Positions 47,901-59,830 are shown, counted from the first letter of the stretch. The stretch: DNA of 64,000 nucleotides from Ptychodera flava (GCF_041260155.1 NC_091928.1:35684388-35748387), one strand, 5' to 3'. The notes: a model not told the origin generated them from the letters alone. Translations and numbers: made by a program.

Positions 47901-48567
47901 GAAGTGTTAATATTAACAAGCACATTCAAACAGTCGTTCAGATAGCCGTAGCATTTGTAAGTTGTCAAACATTTTGGGGCACAGTACCAATCTCGACTGT
48001 TTGATTTGGGATTTTTGTTTTACTCAATGGTCGATACATGAACTAGAATACCGTGACATTTTCCCTTTTTCGCAAAAACTGTTCGAAACATTTCTTGCAT
48101 AACAAGAAACTCTGCCGAAAGTTTACTTTGAAGCCAGAGCAGGTACATATTGCGCTTAAAATGATTTACGCCCATAGTGTAAACCCTGACAGGTTTTATA
48201 TTAAAATGAATACAGCGCGGATTTATGTCATGCGTACACAGGTTCCATGCCGTCACCATTGTACACGGGAATTCTCATCGATTCTGCCTGCACCCTGTGG
48301 GGAAAGACACCGTGCGGACAACGCGGAGCCTGTCTCCTCTACGATCTGCCTGATTACAGATACAAGTTGATGGGCTTATTCGGGTTTCTTAAGGGAACAT
48401 CCTGTGTTTTCTACATCGTGGCCATGGTCACGATTTTCAGGAATCCCGACCCGGGAAATACTGACAACATCCAGGGGAATCAAGGAGTTTTCGGACAGAC
48501 AGCAAATTCTGAACCTCGACCGGTTTGTGACTCTGAATCTAACGACTTAGACGTGACGTCAGTATGA
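41937..48567 (+). CDS. Organic anion transporter (OATP/SLCO family) copy A, complete, 8 exons
   Basis: Polytopic plasma-membrane carrier of the SLCO family (MFS-like, 12 membrane segments), expected to take up amphipathic organic anions such as steroid or thyroid hormone conjugates and bile-salt-like molecules. Coding exons: 41937-42645, 43333-43674, 44770-44931, 45262-45457, 46180-46339, 47016-47203, 47578-47642, 48242-48567. They total 2148 bases, 715 residues plus TGA, the usual size, and every phase agrees. Exon 1 holds the N-terminus, first membrane segments (NFVFLVLILNTFTLTVELSF) and the N-glycosylation-rich loop. Exon 2 has PRWVGAWWMGYLLLG. Exons 5-6 encode the Kazal-like cysteine-rich loop (CNSRCACTERYSPVCGSDD and later EECGCVGKH). 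Exon 7 has PYALGFRAVVTQLFG and exon 8 SPLYTGILIDSACTLW. Intron 3 uses a GC donor. The ATG at 41937 (aaaATGgc) matches the start of copy B. Neighbouring copy B is a tandem duplicate. Confidence 0.92.
43158..43250 (+). repeat. GATG/AATG microsatellite in intron 1 of OATP copy A
   Basis: (gatg)n and (aatg)/(aata)n stretches. A shorter, diverged equivalent lies at 61600-61735 in copy B, so the tract predates the duplication. Confidence 0.85.
44240..44520 (+). repeat. GACA/GAGA-rich tract in intron 2 of OATP copy A
   Basis: Purine-rich interrupted (gaca)/(gaga) sequence. The homologous tract of copy B is at 62700-62960. Confidence 0.7.
44932..45261 (+). other. GC-AG intron 3 of OATP copy A
   Basis: Exon 3 ends GTAG and the intron starts gcaagt. 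The next exon must begin TT TTA AAT to keep frame. The only nearby GT (inside tttgtaggc) would put an immediate stop in frame, so the GC donor is required. The acceptor is ttcttgaag. Copy B has the same GC donor at 63401. Confidence 0.8.
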
Positions 48568-48599
48568 TGACCCTAGTGTACAAAAAGTGATAAATTCAC

Positions 48600-49400
48600 C
48601 TCAAAAGTTAATCTTTGTATTAATTTCCCATTGGAAATGTGCGCTAGCCTTCAGAAGGGAATAACTCTAGCAGGATGGTCGTTGATCGTCTGTTTTAGCT
48701 AATATGCTGGTTGACAGAGTTGTCTCCGAGGCTGTCTTTCGCCCAGTTTAAACGATTTATTCATTGCTTCGCTTCGATAAAGTTTGTGTGCGATGTATGA
48801 TAGTGAGCGTACGAGTGTGAGTGCTTCACGAACTGTACAGCATGTGGAGGGGGATTGCAGTCAGAAATTGTAACATCTTAGCTCGGTTATTGAGCCAATC
48901 ACTTTTGAGATTGGAAATTTGGCCGAGCGGTTTTGTCTCTGGCTTTTCCCGTAGGTGATTGGGTACCGAATGTTGTGAGTTAGAACACGACTGAACCCAC
49001 CATATTTCAAAAAGGTAGCACATTGACATTTTCATTGTATAACTTTTAATAGTGTCGATTTCTCTTTTAAAAAGTAGTTTAGGCCTACCTTTCAATTATT
49101 AGGACTGGTTACAATGTGTGTAAGGCTATGATTCCAATTAACTTGAACGTCGTTCAACTTCCATAAATTTGTTGTTCCTGCTAGTGTGAAGTACCAATCC
49201 CGAAAATATCAGAAAGTACCACTCTAGAAATAGATTTCAACGATATTTGAAAAAGCATAATGTATTGTTTCGTTCTTATCAAAACTCAGATCCTAGGGTA
49301 GCATAAGTATCTCTAGCAATAGCATATATGTATATTGTACTATGTTTCATTATGCATGTGATCATTGAGGCTAAACATTATTAGTTGATATTTCAGTCTA
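48600..49400. other. 3' flank of OATP copy A, no gene
   Basis: Probable 3'UTR then intergenic sequence. No AATAAA was seen close to the stop. Confidence 0.35.
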
Positions 49401-49408
49401 TTTGTGGC

Positions 49409-49477
49409 CTGTTCATTGTTCAGCTCCCGTTGGTTAAAGTGCCAACTAATAACGCGGGACGAGTGAACGATGAACAG
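49409..49477. repeat. 69-bp imperfect hairpin
   Basis: ctgttcattgttca is mirrored by tgaacgatgaacag, with a partly paired centre (gttggt / ccaac). Confidence 0.55.
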
Positions 49478-49536
49478 ACATGAACTACTTTTGTTGAAAG
49501 TGTGTACGGCTGAATTGAACATCCTTCTCAGTTAAA

Positions 49537-49539
<3 letters not shown>

Positions 49540-49626
<87 letters not shown>

Positions 49627-49645
49627 ATATATATATATATATGTA
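49540..49645 (+). repeat. (TA)n microsatellite
   Basis: About 100 bases of alternating TA with a short gtatgta interruption. Confidence 0.95.
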
Positions 49646-49802
49646 TTATATATAAATTATTATGACTCTTATTATTCTCATGACACTTGATGGCACTTAT
49701 GTCTACGAACGAACGTATTTCATGCTAGTAGTTACTTCTACTTCTGTCCACTTTTCCCGCTCAATGATACGTTTCGGGCATTGATAACTATATTATCAAA
49801 TA

Positions 49803-50006
49803 AACACGATTGGAACTAATTTGGGATAATTGGATCTTCATATATTCTCAAAGTGTTAGGCGCCCTACAGCTGACTGTTGCAACATTACAAATCACTCAT
49901 AAAAAAAAATGTGTAACTTAAAAAGAAAAGCAGATGAGATTACATTTGCAGATTAAATCAAAATTACTTCACCATCCAATTATCCCAAATTAGTTCTAAT
50001 CGTGTT
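49803..50006. mobile_element. MITE, 204 bp, copy 2
   Basis: Second copy of the family at 26879-27090, same orientation. The ends are aacacgattggaact and agttctaatcgtgtt. No clear target duplication here. It lies within 200 bp of the (TA)n tract. Confidence 0.8.
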
Positions 50007-50009
50007 ACT

Positions 50010-50730
50010 AGGGATTTGAGGTCAACTGGTCAGAAGAATGATGATCAGCTGATCCCACACTTTTGATGGCACTTTCACACTGCAGGATTTATGTCGCTTC
50101 GTTGAGAGCTCTTGTTTTGTAAAACTATTGAAAACGCGCAATTTTGACCCCGGTGCCCATTTGTTGGCCCACAGTGTATAGGGTCTGAGGGAGTTAAGAA
50201 TCGTCATCAATTTGCAACTGGGGCTCAAATTATGTGAGAACAATTTATATCGGACAGCGGCAAATTTGATACCCTGGCAGTTGGCCTAGAGCGGGGTCAA
50301 TAAGTGGTTGAGCAGCAAGAGATTACAGTGTAAACGCGGACAAAAATGTGTTTTGTCTTATCACAATCCTGAGCCAGGCCCAGAGGAGACAGGGATCTGA
50401 GTGTGAATGAAGCACCAGTCACTTATCAACCTCGCTCTAGCCAACAGGTAAGGCGTAAACTTGGCCAAGGACCGACCTCAACCGTTTATACACACAGTTC
50501 AGACCCTGTCGCAAATTTGTGTGTACTATAAACCCAACCTTAGACACTACGTATAAATTTTTCCGGTGAAGGGCAATGCATTCGCATAGTTTGTGTGGTT
50601 TTTTACAAAACAACCCAGGACCGACTCAGAAACGCGATCTAAGCTATGTAGTGTGATAATGTAACTTTAAAAAACGGCAGATAAGAATGCAAGCACGGCC
50701 ATTTATTTCGAAATGTTAGACAATGCTAAC
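50010..50730. other. Intergenic, no gene recognised
   Basis: No feature supported. Confidence 0.3.
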
Positions 50731-51797
50731 AACAAAACCTGATATGAACCGAAAATGCTTATGCTTTTTAGTATATATTGCATTTGTCTGTAAATTTAAA
50801 CTTTCACCACATTTTTTCAATTTCATTGAAAGTATTATGATCAACATGAAAATATTCACCACAGATTAATTCCAAAGGTGATGAAGTGTATAAATATGGA
50901 ATTTGCTGAAATAAATATACTAAATTTCTTTGACTACTCTCATTATATCACCACTTTATATAGTAAGTTTTATTGCCTTTGGTCAAGTCCTTCTGGCTAT
51001 ATGTGCCAAACTGTGAAAGACTATTAGATGTACAAATTATAAATTAGCTGACATGAAAATGCAAAACATCTTCCACTTATACAACATAAATGTTATTATC
51101 AATATTGGTTTCACATACATTTTTAGAGTCCTTCGTGTATTATATTCGTAATTGGGAATGTTAGTTAAATATGCACATTTTTAATTTGCTGATGTAAAAT
51201 GCTAAACAACTTTCATTAACATTTTACCATATTTCTTACTGAACATAGCAATTTTCATTACCTTTGAGGTAGTCAATCAAAAAACATCCGTAATAAGAAG
51301 AGTTGGTGAAATATGCAAATTTAGTATTCAGATGTTTTACAAAATCAAAACTAACTTTTGATAATATTATATCATAATATCTACGATATTCGTAGCAAGT
51401 TACGTCAACTTTGGTCAAGTCAATACAGATATACATCCCTTATTAGGAAGGTTCGTTTAATACGCAAATTGGTAATTATCAATAGGTAATCGGACGAGTA
51501 GGAGGCGGTTTAGGAGGCAGGAAAACATTGACGCGTTTTGACACCTTGTTGAACGAAAGTATAAAAAATAACCAATGATTGGATAAAACAAAGTTGACAT
51601 GTGTTGCTATTGTAGTGCGATGACGTGGTTGAGCACCTGGTTTGATTTGAATGTATGAATTATGTTTGATTGATTGGTTGGTTGAATGAAGTGGAAAGGT
51701 GTTTGCAGATCGACGTTAGAGTCACGCTTTGCTCATTTTGGTCGAAAACTTTGTGCAGCATACACGCAATTGCCGAGTCGCTCTACGTATATCGATA

Positions 51798-51976
51798 TGG
51801 CGGATGAAGTACAAATGAAAGCTGTATCCGGTGCACTTCAACTACCAAAGCCAAACATGGAAAAGAAAAGTCCCCCTGTCACGCCAGTGCTAACGGCCAC
51901 AATCGGAAGACCAAGCTACACATCCACGTCAGAGAAAGGCGCAACAGAAACTGCAAGTACAAAAAAAAACGTGTAG
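51798..51976 (+). CDS. Small unrecognised ORF (59 aa)
   Basis: ATG in a fair context (tcgatATGGcg). It encodes MADEVQMKAVSGALQLPKPN and a Ser/Thr/Lys-rich tail to TAG, with an aataaa hexamer about 280 bp downstream. The composition is more protein-like than the surroundings, but no family is recognised. It could be a first exon (a gtacaa donor-like site is near its end) or chance. Confidence 0.25.
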
Positions 51977-52353
51977 ATCCACAATGACTGTGGTACTGCG
52001 TGTGTGTTTGCCTGTAGCTAGATTTAACTTTACCAAAGGCGACTGAAACCTCTACATTCAGTGTTGATAACTGACCTTGAAGTCTTAAATTTCAGCTCCA
52101 AATGATCGTAATAACAATACCCCTAACACAGAAGTGATATTTGCAATCAATACCGTTATTTCACGGTGACCTGTAATTGATTTTGAGATGTACAGTCGTG
52201 CAAAAGTAATTCAGTCCGGTGATTCTTTTAAAGTGTCTTTACTCTGTACTTAATGGTGAAATAAATTTCTTCTGGTTAATGTCTCGCATTTGGTTTTTTT
52301 TACTCGTCGCCACGTGACTTTCTTATGTTTAAAAAGTGTCCATTTTACAAGTT

Positions 52354-52450
52354 CTTTTGTTTAAAAGAGTCAGATTTACTAGTAAACCGGACAGTTTTTA
52401 ACAAAAGAACTGTCCGATTTACTAGTAAATCGGACACTTTTAAACAAAAG
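52354..52450. repeat. 97-bp hairpin
   Basis: cttttgtttaaaag at the left mirrors cttttaaacaaaag at the right, and agatttactagtaaa recurs as gatttactagtaaatc. MITE-like, arms slightly diverged. Confidence 0.75.
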
Positions 52451-53637
52451 AAATCCAGGTGGTCTATAATAAAATATTCGGTTATGGAAATTAGAGAGCA
52501 TGGTTAGAACAATGGGCACGAGGCGGAGAGTGTAACTGAAATAAAAGTGCTACATGTCGTAGTATCTTCAATATACATAGCACGTGTGGCCAACTTTGAT
52601 TAGGCCAATCAAGATATATGCAAATTAGTATTTAGATGTTCTCAAAACGCTTAATAGACTTTTGGTCGTTGTAGTTTCTTCAATGTACAGAGCAGGTTTT
52701 TTAATGTTGATCCAGTTAATCCAGATATATCCATAATTAGGAAAGTTCTTTAAATATGCAAATTGGGAATTGCCTTAAGGAAAAATGCTTAATGACTTTC
52801 AATAACGTTGTATCATGGTATTCTTGTATTATCTTCAATTAGCACACCAAGTGTCGCAAATTTTTATTGAGTTAATTCAGATATAGATCTATAATTATAA
52901 AAATTCGTGAAATATGCAAATTAGGAATTTATCACTTTCATGGTGGATAAATCCTTGTGTGATCAATATTTATGTCAAATCTCATCCAATTCTGTACAGC
53001 TGTTCTCATTGTAGGTCTGTTTTTCTAAAATCATCAATTATGCACATGAGCAATAAATATGCAACCCACACTACCCAAAATCTAGTTACTTCTTGCTATT
53101 AGCATTTGGTACTTGCCTACCAAATCTGATTTGAATCCGTTAAGGAGTTCTTGAGATATTGTGTAAACATGGGCAGACACACAGACACACGAACACACTA
53201 ACATAGACAGACAGACATCGATTCGACATGAACGCACGTATGTGACCCCCTTGAGCTAATTAACTAATAACGTAAACGATGAAACGACCATGAACACATA
53301 TAACGTTTTATGTAGAAAGGAAAATTTTTAATCAAGTATAACACGAAAATCCCGTAAAACAGCAGAAAGTCACCGTATGAAAAACATCGGTAGCTTTTAA
53401 CGGACTTTCATTTGAGTCGCCATCAGAGAGAGTGGGCCATCGTTCCAGGAACTCAAAAGTATGCCCACATTGGCGACGTGTTGCTCTCCCCTGTTAACGT
53501 ATATACTTCCTGCGAATTGAAGAATCAAGCCCCTAGGCTAAGTTGGGATTTTTGCCGTGTTTTGTCTACACGACAGGATGGAAACTCCTAAAACAGCAAA
53601 CTTGAAATTAAAAAATCAATAACTAATAGATGATATG

Positions 53638-53690
53638 ATGATTATTATTATTAGTATTATTGTAATTATTATTATTATTATTATTAGATT
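53638..53690 (+). repeat. ATT microsatellite
   Basis: Interrupted (att)n at the 3' end of the adjacent minus-strand LINE fragment, as is usual for CR1/L2-like tails. Confidence 0.85.
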
Positions 53691-54125
53691 TTATTTAAGA
53701 GGGTAATCTGAGTTACAAATCAAATTGCAATTTACATCAGAGCCCTCTGAGAGCTCGAAAAAAGTACATGCGTATAAATAGCAAATACAATGTTCATGTA
53801 AATACAGCAAGTGTTCAAAATAAGGATGAGTAACATCTTCATTGCAACAAAAGAAAATAAATTAATCTAAATCTGAACCCTCATTTGTAAACTTCATCAT
53901 AAGATAATCTCGCAACTTTACTTTGAAAGTGGGTAAAGTTGAGCTATTTCTAATCGCAGGGGGAATTGTATTCCAAGTACTCGCAGCACGGAAAGAGAAA
54001 GACTTTTGACCTCTATGATAAGTCAATAACGGCGAAGTATTTGTGTAACCTCTACTACAAAGGGTAGTTCAGTTCATAAAATTACTCGCTCCATCATTTC
54101 TGAGAAAGAGCTTATCACATAGCTG
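53691..54125 (-). mobile_element. 3' end of a CR1/L2-like LINE
   Basis: On the minus strand the frame reads YHRGQKSFSFRAASTWNTIP and PAIRNSSTLPTFKVKLRDYL, then DLD and TAA. This is the typical C-terminal tail of ORF2 in CR1/L2/RTE-related LINEs (K-SFS-RGA--WN-LP--IR---SL--FK-KLK-YL). It is followed by a 3'UTR and the (ATT)n tail. It is 5'-truncated, with only the last hundred or so codons left. Confidence 0.75.
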
Positions 54126-54422
54126 ATTTTCCTTAAGAAATTTTGATATGAAAAAAGTGTGCAGGTAACATGCAGCGCCACCTTATATATTACTCTTTAT
54201 ACCCACATTTAATCACAATTTCAGTTCGTAAATTATACTTCCCTTATTTCCTTTTTAAATCTTTGAAGATGAAAGAACTTCATCATGATACTATGGTGTA
54301 TGTTTACCACCGTCAACGACAAAAAGCATTGTCCATTGCTACAACCATCATAATTTTTTCTGATTGTGCGAGATTCCCAGGCCGCTGCTTCTTCTCAGAA
54401 AGGGAGTTGGCTGGAATGAACC

Positions 54423-54515
54423 TTAACTCTTTCACCACCATGGTTCCACCCAAACCCATTGTTATCAATGGTGATCTTGGACCTGTATACAGGGAACTGG
54501 GGGTGAAAGGGTTAA
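54423..54515. repeat. Small inverted-repeat element, about 93 bp
   Basis: ttaactctttcacc at the left is mirrored by ggtgaaagggttaa at the right. The inner part does not pair well. Confidence 0.5.
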
Positions 54516-54834
54516 GAGCAAGCATGAGAAGTCAGCAATCGACAAGGATATCAGAACTTCAATAGTTAGTGAGTCTAATTCTTTTGTACACTTGTCTGGT
54601 GGTTCATTCAGTGATGAGCTGTTGTGTAACAAATGTTATACTGATAATAGTCAACGGAACCGTAACTGTCTCTTTTCAGGATTATTATTTCTTCCTTCTT
54701 GTATTCACCATGGTTATGTCTCACTCCCTAAAGTATCTTAGATACCCAATATTCGGCTTGTCAACACTCCTATACCTGTAATTTGCAATGTTGTTTGCAA
54801 GTTTATTTTAGTCAATATAAAAATTTACTTATTA

Positions 54835-56335
54835 AAGGGGAAGTTCACCAAGGCTGATTTTGTCATATGTGTCTCTTTTAGGTTCGGTGAGTATGGAAGA
54901 GTCCTTTTCACCAGCCATAAATCATGCAATTTCTGTATAACAAAGGTGGAAATTTTGATAGGTATGCATTTCCAGGGCTTCAAACGAGATGCCTGGGCTC
55001 TTGAATAAGTATGAAGGATGAACCATTTTCACCAAGTGGACTTCAAAACCATGAAACTTTTAGATATTATTCCCTAATATTTTTCTTCGTTCAGCGAAGG
55101 AAAATACGAGTGACGTAATGACCGTGTCACCACGAGTCGGAGACGAGTGGTGACACGGTCATTACGTCACGAGTATTTTCCGAGCTGAACGAAGAAAAAT
55201 ATTAGGGAATAATATACTTATCACATGCACAAGCCAAGAATTCGTTATTTTTTGCAATATAAAATAAGTTTTCCATGACGATTCCGCGTTTAAACTTTTG
55301 AACTACTTTAGGAATAAATATCAGTACGCCGTGCACAAGTTGTCAATCATTTCCAGTCGTCCGTCGTGTGCGTTAGCGCTCACGGTCGCTCGTGTGTGGA
55401 GCAAATGACAGCTCTCGGTCTACACGTAGGCTACCTTCCGCAAAGTTATACTCTATTTCAAAGATAGCATAGTCCTAGAAATTTATCACAGACGAAGATA
55501 CGCTATTTTTCGGGAACAAATATCGACTGAATCTCGACGGCGCGAACACTGTAAACGTCGCGCCTGACCCTGTTTGCACTGCGTACGGAACCCACGGTAT
55601 ACGCGACCAGCTTCGAGTTCGTTGTTTCCGCAAATTATTCACTTAATTCCTTCGGAATGTACAGGCGGTACACTCTTGTGTATACATTGTTCGGATTAGT
55701 AATGTCTTAGTCTGTGAAAATATCGATTTCATTACATGACTTTTGATCGTGGGAGAAACATCGGCCGCCATGTTGTTTGTTTACATATTTACGAGCACAC
55801 CGAAGATCGACAAAAAAAAGGTCCGACGCACCAAAATTGATGACATAGACGCGGGTTGTCGTGACGTAGAACGACCAGAGAATAAATCCCGTATTTTTTG
55901 TTCGGAGACGACAAACTTGGCTTGTGCATGTGATAATACTAATTGTCAGTGACTGTAGAATCGCATAATTTATACTTCTGTACTTAAGAAAAGTAATATA
56001 AATTTAAAAGTTACACAAAATTTCTTTTACACAGGGTGATAAATGAAAGCAATAGATATTAACATACCAGTAACCATGAAAAGTCAACTGTATCAGCAGA
56101 CCCTGTCCCTGTGCAAAAATGGTTGGCCACTCGTACATACTCAAGAGCGCCACCACTCATACAATTCAAGAGCGCCAGGAGTTGGATTTGAAGCCCTGCA
56201 AATGCACACTTGCCAGGTATTTAGCCTCTGTTTTAGAGATATCGCACGATTTATGAGCAATGAAAATGATTTTTCCTTTTACCTGAACCTAAATGAGAAA
56301 CATATGACAAAATCAGCCTTTATGACCTTCCCCTT
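54835..56335. mobile_element. 1.5-kb inverted-repeat element with ATTA target duplication
   Basis: The ends aaggggaagttcacc and ggtcataaggcc-type sequence (ending cttcccctt) are inverted repeats extending about 220 bp inward with gaps (ggctgattttgtcatatg and its complement at 56310-56330; aggtatgcatttccagggct mirrored by gccctgcaaatgcacacttg). ATTA flanks it at 54831-54834 and 56336-56339. The middle carries further inverted segments (55065-55214; tatcacatgcacaagccaag near 55217 mirrored near 55915-55937). No transposase recognised. Confidence 0.7.
55065..55214. repeat. 150-bp near-perfect palindrome nested in the 1.5-kb element
   Basis: tattattccctaatattttt is mirrored at 55195-55214, ttcttcgttcagc by gctgaacgaagaa, and gtgacgtaatgaccgtgtca is mirrored in the right arm. 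The centre is a short spacer (gagtcggagacgag). Only a few arm differences, so recent. Confidence 0.8.
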
Positions 56336-56339
56336 ATTA

Positions 56340-57080
56340 ACTTCCTATGACCAAGAAAGCTCAAGAAAGCATAGACTGCTTCAGTTTTCAAGGCATAATA
56401 GATATCATTTCATAACACATATTGAATATTAAATGTCAATCATATTCGTGCATTATTATGTGATTATGAAAATATCAAATACATCTACATGTATTTAGAG
56501 ATGTTTTTCTTAATCTTTTTACTGTGCATACCAGTATTCTGTCAGCATAACTGCTAAGTGGACTAAACTGATGCTCGAGTGAATGCAGCAATCCTCAATC
56601 TTTTTACGAGAACAAAACATGGTAGCTTAAAGAAAAGAAGTTTGATTTTGAAACTTTGATTATTTCATGATTTGTTTTATGGCATTTTTGTTAGATTTAT
56701 TTACTCCTTTTATGCATTTTGAATATTGACGTTCCTCAGTAAGTGACCCTACCTTAGTTGTCTTTGATTTGATTTCTTCACAGGAACCATAGTTGCGACA
56801 AGCTTATTTAATTTGATTCACTTGCTAAATTAGAAAATTACAAATCAAGGACAATGGATTATACTTACTGTGTGTTTGTTTTATGTCTGAATTTGACTGT
56901 TCAACTTTCTCTCACTGAATTTGACATGAATCAGGTCATGCTTTGTTCTTGACGCTGTTGATTTGTTTCTCAGCCCTCATGTAGTCCTCTTCACATTGAG
57001 AAAATAATTGATCAATGGCTCTCAGATTTTGTTCACTGTGCATGTAGAAAAATGGTCCAGTATGTTTATTTTGAGACAAA
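56340..57080. other. Intergenic, no gene recognised
   Basis: AT-rich spacer before duplication unit B. No feature supported. Confidence 0.3.
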
Positions 57081-58329
57081 TCCGACCGTAAAACCCTCTC
57101 ATTCACATTTTAATGGACACATTGCTTCAGAATCTTTGCAGGGAATTTTCAGAAGATATCATGGTAATGTGATGGGAATAATAGTAGCAATGGAAGGCTA
57201 TGGTTACAACACCTAGGGTTTGAATTCAGTAAAATTGAACAAAGGAAATGATAAATTAAGCGTAAGATAGCTAGAAATCTGCCTCGTTGAAATTTATGTT
57301 GTTTTACCCTCTGCAAGGTAATTCGATTTATTATAGCTATGGGTATATAGGTGTAATCCGACTTGTATAATCAATCGTTCGCAGTAATTGGTTGAACACA
57401 ACAATATGAACAACCCTTTGTTCTCTTCTTCGTTTTACGATGCCTTCACTTCATTAAGGGAACACAATGCGCAGATCACAAATGCGAGAGGGTTTTCATG
57501 ACTAATAAACAATGGCAAAAATCGTCTTATTTCTCGAAATGTATTAGGGGCCTATTGTTAGACAAACATGGGAGAAGTTAAACAAAAACAGATAGCGAAT
57601 ATAATCAAATTTTTAGTATGAGGGCTACTATTTACGACGATAGCAAAATTCCTGGCACCATCTACTTTCATGTCAAAATGGAAGCTACGTTGGAGACGTT
57701 TTCCGTCATTGATTTCCCGCGCAGTGTGTAAAATACCATGTTCTGATTGTAATATGAAGAAACACTGGTTGCGATTAATTACTCAGTAATTTCATTTTGA
57801 AAGCGAATTCAGGCAAAATGCACCCATTGTACAGTGCGTTCTATTCCATGTCGCTGCAATGACTTGGCAAGTCATAATTGTTACCTTTTTAAATGTCTTC
57901 AGATGAAGAAAATTAATGGCGGTGGCATTTACACTGTCCCTTTCAGCATATAGTTTGGTAGACACCTAATCATTTTAGTCATACTTCATACACAATTTAT
58001 ATGCAGAGAAATGGAGATCCGGTTTGTTATATATGACACATTACATTACATCATTTTCATTCAGTAATTACAAATTCAGTAATCGACTACGTCATTAAGA
58101 TAGTGTTGTGTCCGGTAAAGTCATTAAAATGGCCACCTATGGGTTTTAAAACTTAGGTAAATTTGCTGTTTCGACTTTATCTTGTTCGTGTGTATGCTTT
58201 CAAATGTATTCGAACATCTAAAAATTTCCAAAAGCAGATCTATTTCTCTTTACGGAACAAACTTGATACACATGAAACCTTACGACATGAGCAGAGAAGT
58301 TTTCTTCTCATTTTTTTCGCTGAGTACAA

Positions 58330-58795
58330 CCTTATGGTTGGTATGTCCCTCAACGTAATGTCTCTCAGCCTATGGTGTGTATGTCTCTCAACTTATGATG
58401 TGTATGTCTCTCAGCCTATGGTGTGTATGTCCCTCAACTTAAGGTGTGTATGTCTCTCAGTCTGTGGTGTGTATATCTCTCAGTATATAGTGTGTATGTC
58501 CCTCAACTTAAGATGTGAATGTCTCTCAGCCTATGGTGTGTATGTCCCTCAACTTAAGGTGTGTATGTCTCTCAGTTTATGGTGTGTATGTCTCTCAGCT
58601 TATAGTGTGTATGTCTCTCAACTTAAAGTGTGTATGTCTCTAAGCTTGTGGTGTATATCTCTCAACTTATGGTGTGTATGTCTCTCAGCTTATGGTGTGT
58701 ATGTATTTCAGCTTACGGTATGTATATCTCTCAGTCTGTGGTCTGTATGTCCCTCAACTTATGGTATGACATGTTGCTCAACTTATCGTGTGGAG
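58330..58795 (+). repeat. 23-bp minisatellite, unit B, about 19 units
   Basis: Units such as ctcagcctatggtgtgtatg plus tct, alternating with ctcaacttaaggtgtgtatg. The unit has no stop in any plus-strand frame, which creates a 228-codon open frame with a 23-residue period. I regard that as non-coding. Confidence 0.9.
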
Positions 58796-59735
58796 TCACT
58801 TCGCATCAAAACCAGTGAGACATGGATTGAAATTAGACTGCAGATGTAATACAAAAAGTTGTATTGAGAATTGGAAATATTGTTGCTAAATACAACCACT
58901 AAAAGAGTGGGTAACATTCCCCATCGGGGAATAACAATGGTTGATATTGTCAAAAAACGGTACACAATAAAATACGCGACTTCCTTACAATTGAAAGATG
59001 ACAAAAATTAAATTGCAAGCAAAATAAATGTACACTTTCACTAGTTAATTGAGACTATTTTCCCCCATAATAATGTAAAAAAAATTCAGGGCTATTGCGA
59101 TTGTTGTCTGTATGGAGCATATGGATAAGCTGCTGCGTGAATTCTGTTTAAGCTGCCGCTTAAGGAGAACATGTTTCTATGAGAAAAACGAAACTCTCTA
59201 TTACATCTTTGTAATGAATTAGCTTCATATCCACCAATATTTCACTTAAGAATATCAGATGAAAAATGAACATTATCTTGCTGCTGACATCATTCATGAA
59301 CTTCAAGTCAACCACAACATCATAAGTGACTATGACGTCACCTATTACGAAAGATAAGTACATTGACAGGTGCATTGAGTGTCCGGTTTTGACTTGAATG
59401 AAGGTGTAGCCTATTGTACACATTACATCCATGTTATATACCATGCATGCATCTTCGACAATGGTTCCGACAGAAGTAGCACTAAATGGAAGGATACAAC
59501 AAATGGCTACCAATTAGGTCTGGTTTTTTAACAATTCGGTCAGCGATAATCTTGATGCATTTACCATCATTTATTTCTGTAAGTAAAACAAAGTAAACTA
59601 TACTTATTCGAACATTCTTGTTACATGCTTGGTATTGAGCTTGCAAACAACACTGTATACTTGTATGCGTTTGTGTGTTTGTGATCGCGCGACGTTATTG
59701 TTGACAGGTGAATCCTTGTCTCCATCCTTGTCACT

Positions 59736-59830
59736 GTCATACATACATACATACATACATGCATGCATGCATGCATGCATGCATACATACATACATACAT
59801 ACATACATACATACATACATACATACATAG
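59736..59830 (+). repeat. CATA/CATG microsatellite, unit B
   Basis: (cata)n-(catg)n-(cata)n. Counterpart of 41276-41428 with a different internal order. Confidence 0.95.

Larger units (their letters stand above)
38690..48600 (+). repeat. Segmental tandem duplication, unit A
   Basis: Unit A aligns with unit B (57085 to beyond 64000) in the same order and orientation: noncoding block (tgcagggaattttcagaaga), 23-bp minisatellite, CATA/CATG microsatellite, promoter, 5'UTR intron and OATP exons. Coding parts are far more alike than introns. The offset is about 18.4 kb at the left edge and 18.7 kb at the ATG. The right edge of A cannot be placed because B runs off the window. Confidence 0.85.
51478..52535. 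other. 1-kb block inserted in the dispersed repeat
   Basis: Unrelated to the flanking repeat. It holds a TATA-like/CCAAT stretch (51560-51590), a 59-codon frame, an aataaa hexamer at about 52259 and a hairpin at 52354-52450. No inverted ends or target duplication could be fixed. Confidence 0.45.
50735..53260. repeat. Long dispersed repeat, second copy, interrupted
   Basis: Matches 22930-24190 unit by unit (gatatgaac, gaaaatgct, then cttcaatatacatagca and tatgcaaattaggaat units). It ends in the same acagacagacatcg tail and gacatgaacgcacg. The series breaks off near 51478 and resumes near 52535, so about 1.05 kb of unrelated sequence is inserted. Confidence 0.65.

Noticed and set aside
55743-55952. 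69-codon frame with basic and cysteine-rich ends
   Set aside because: Lies inside the 1.5-kb inverted-repeat element and overlaps its inner inverted repeat. No zinc-finger or transposase pattern.
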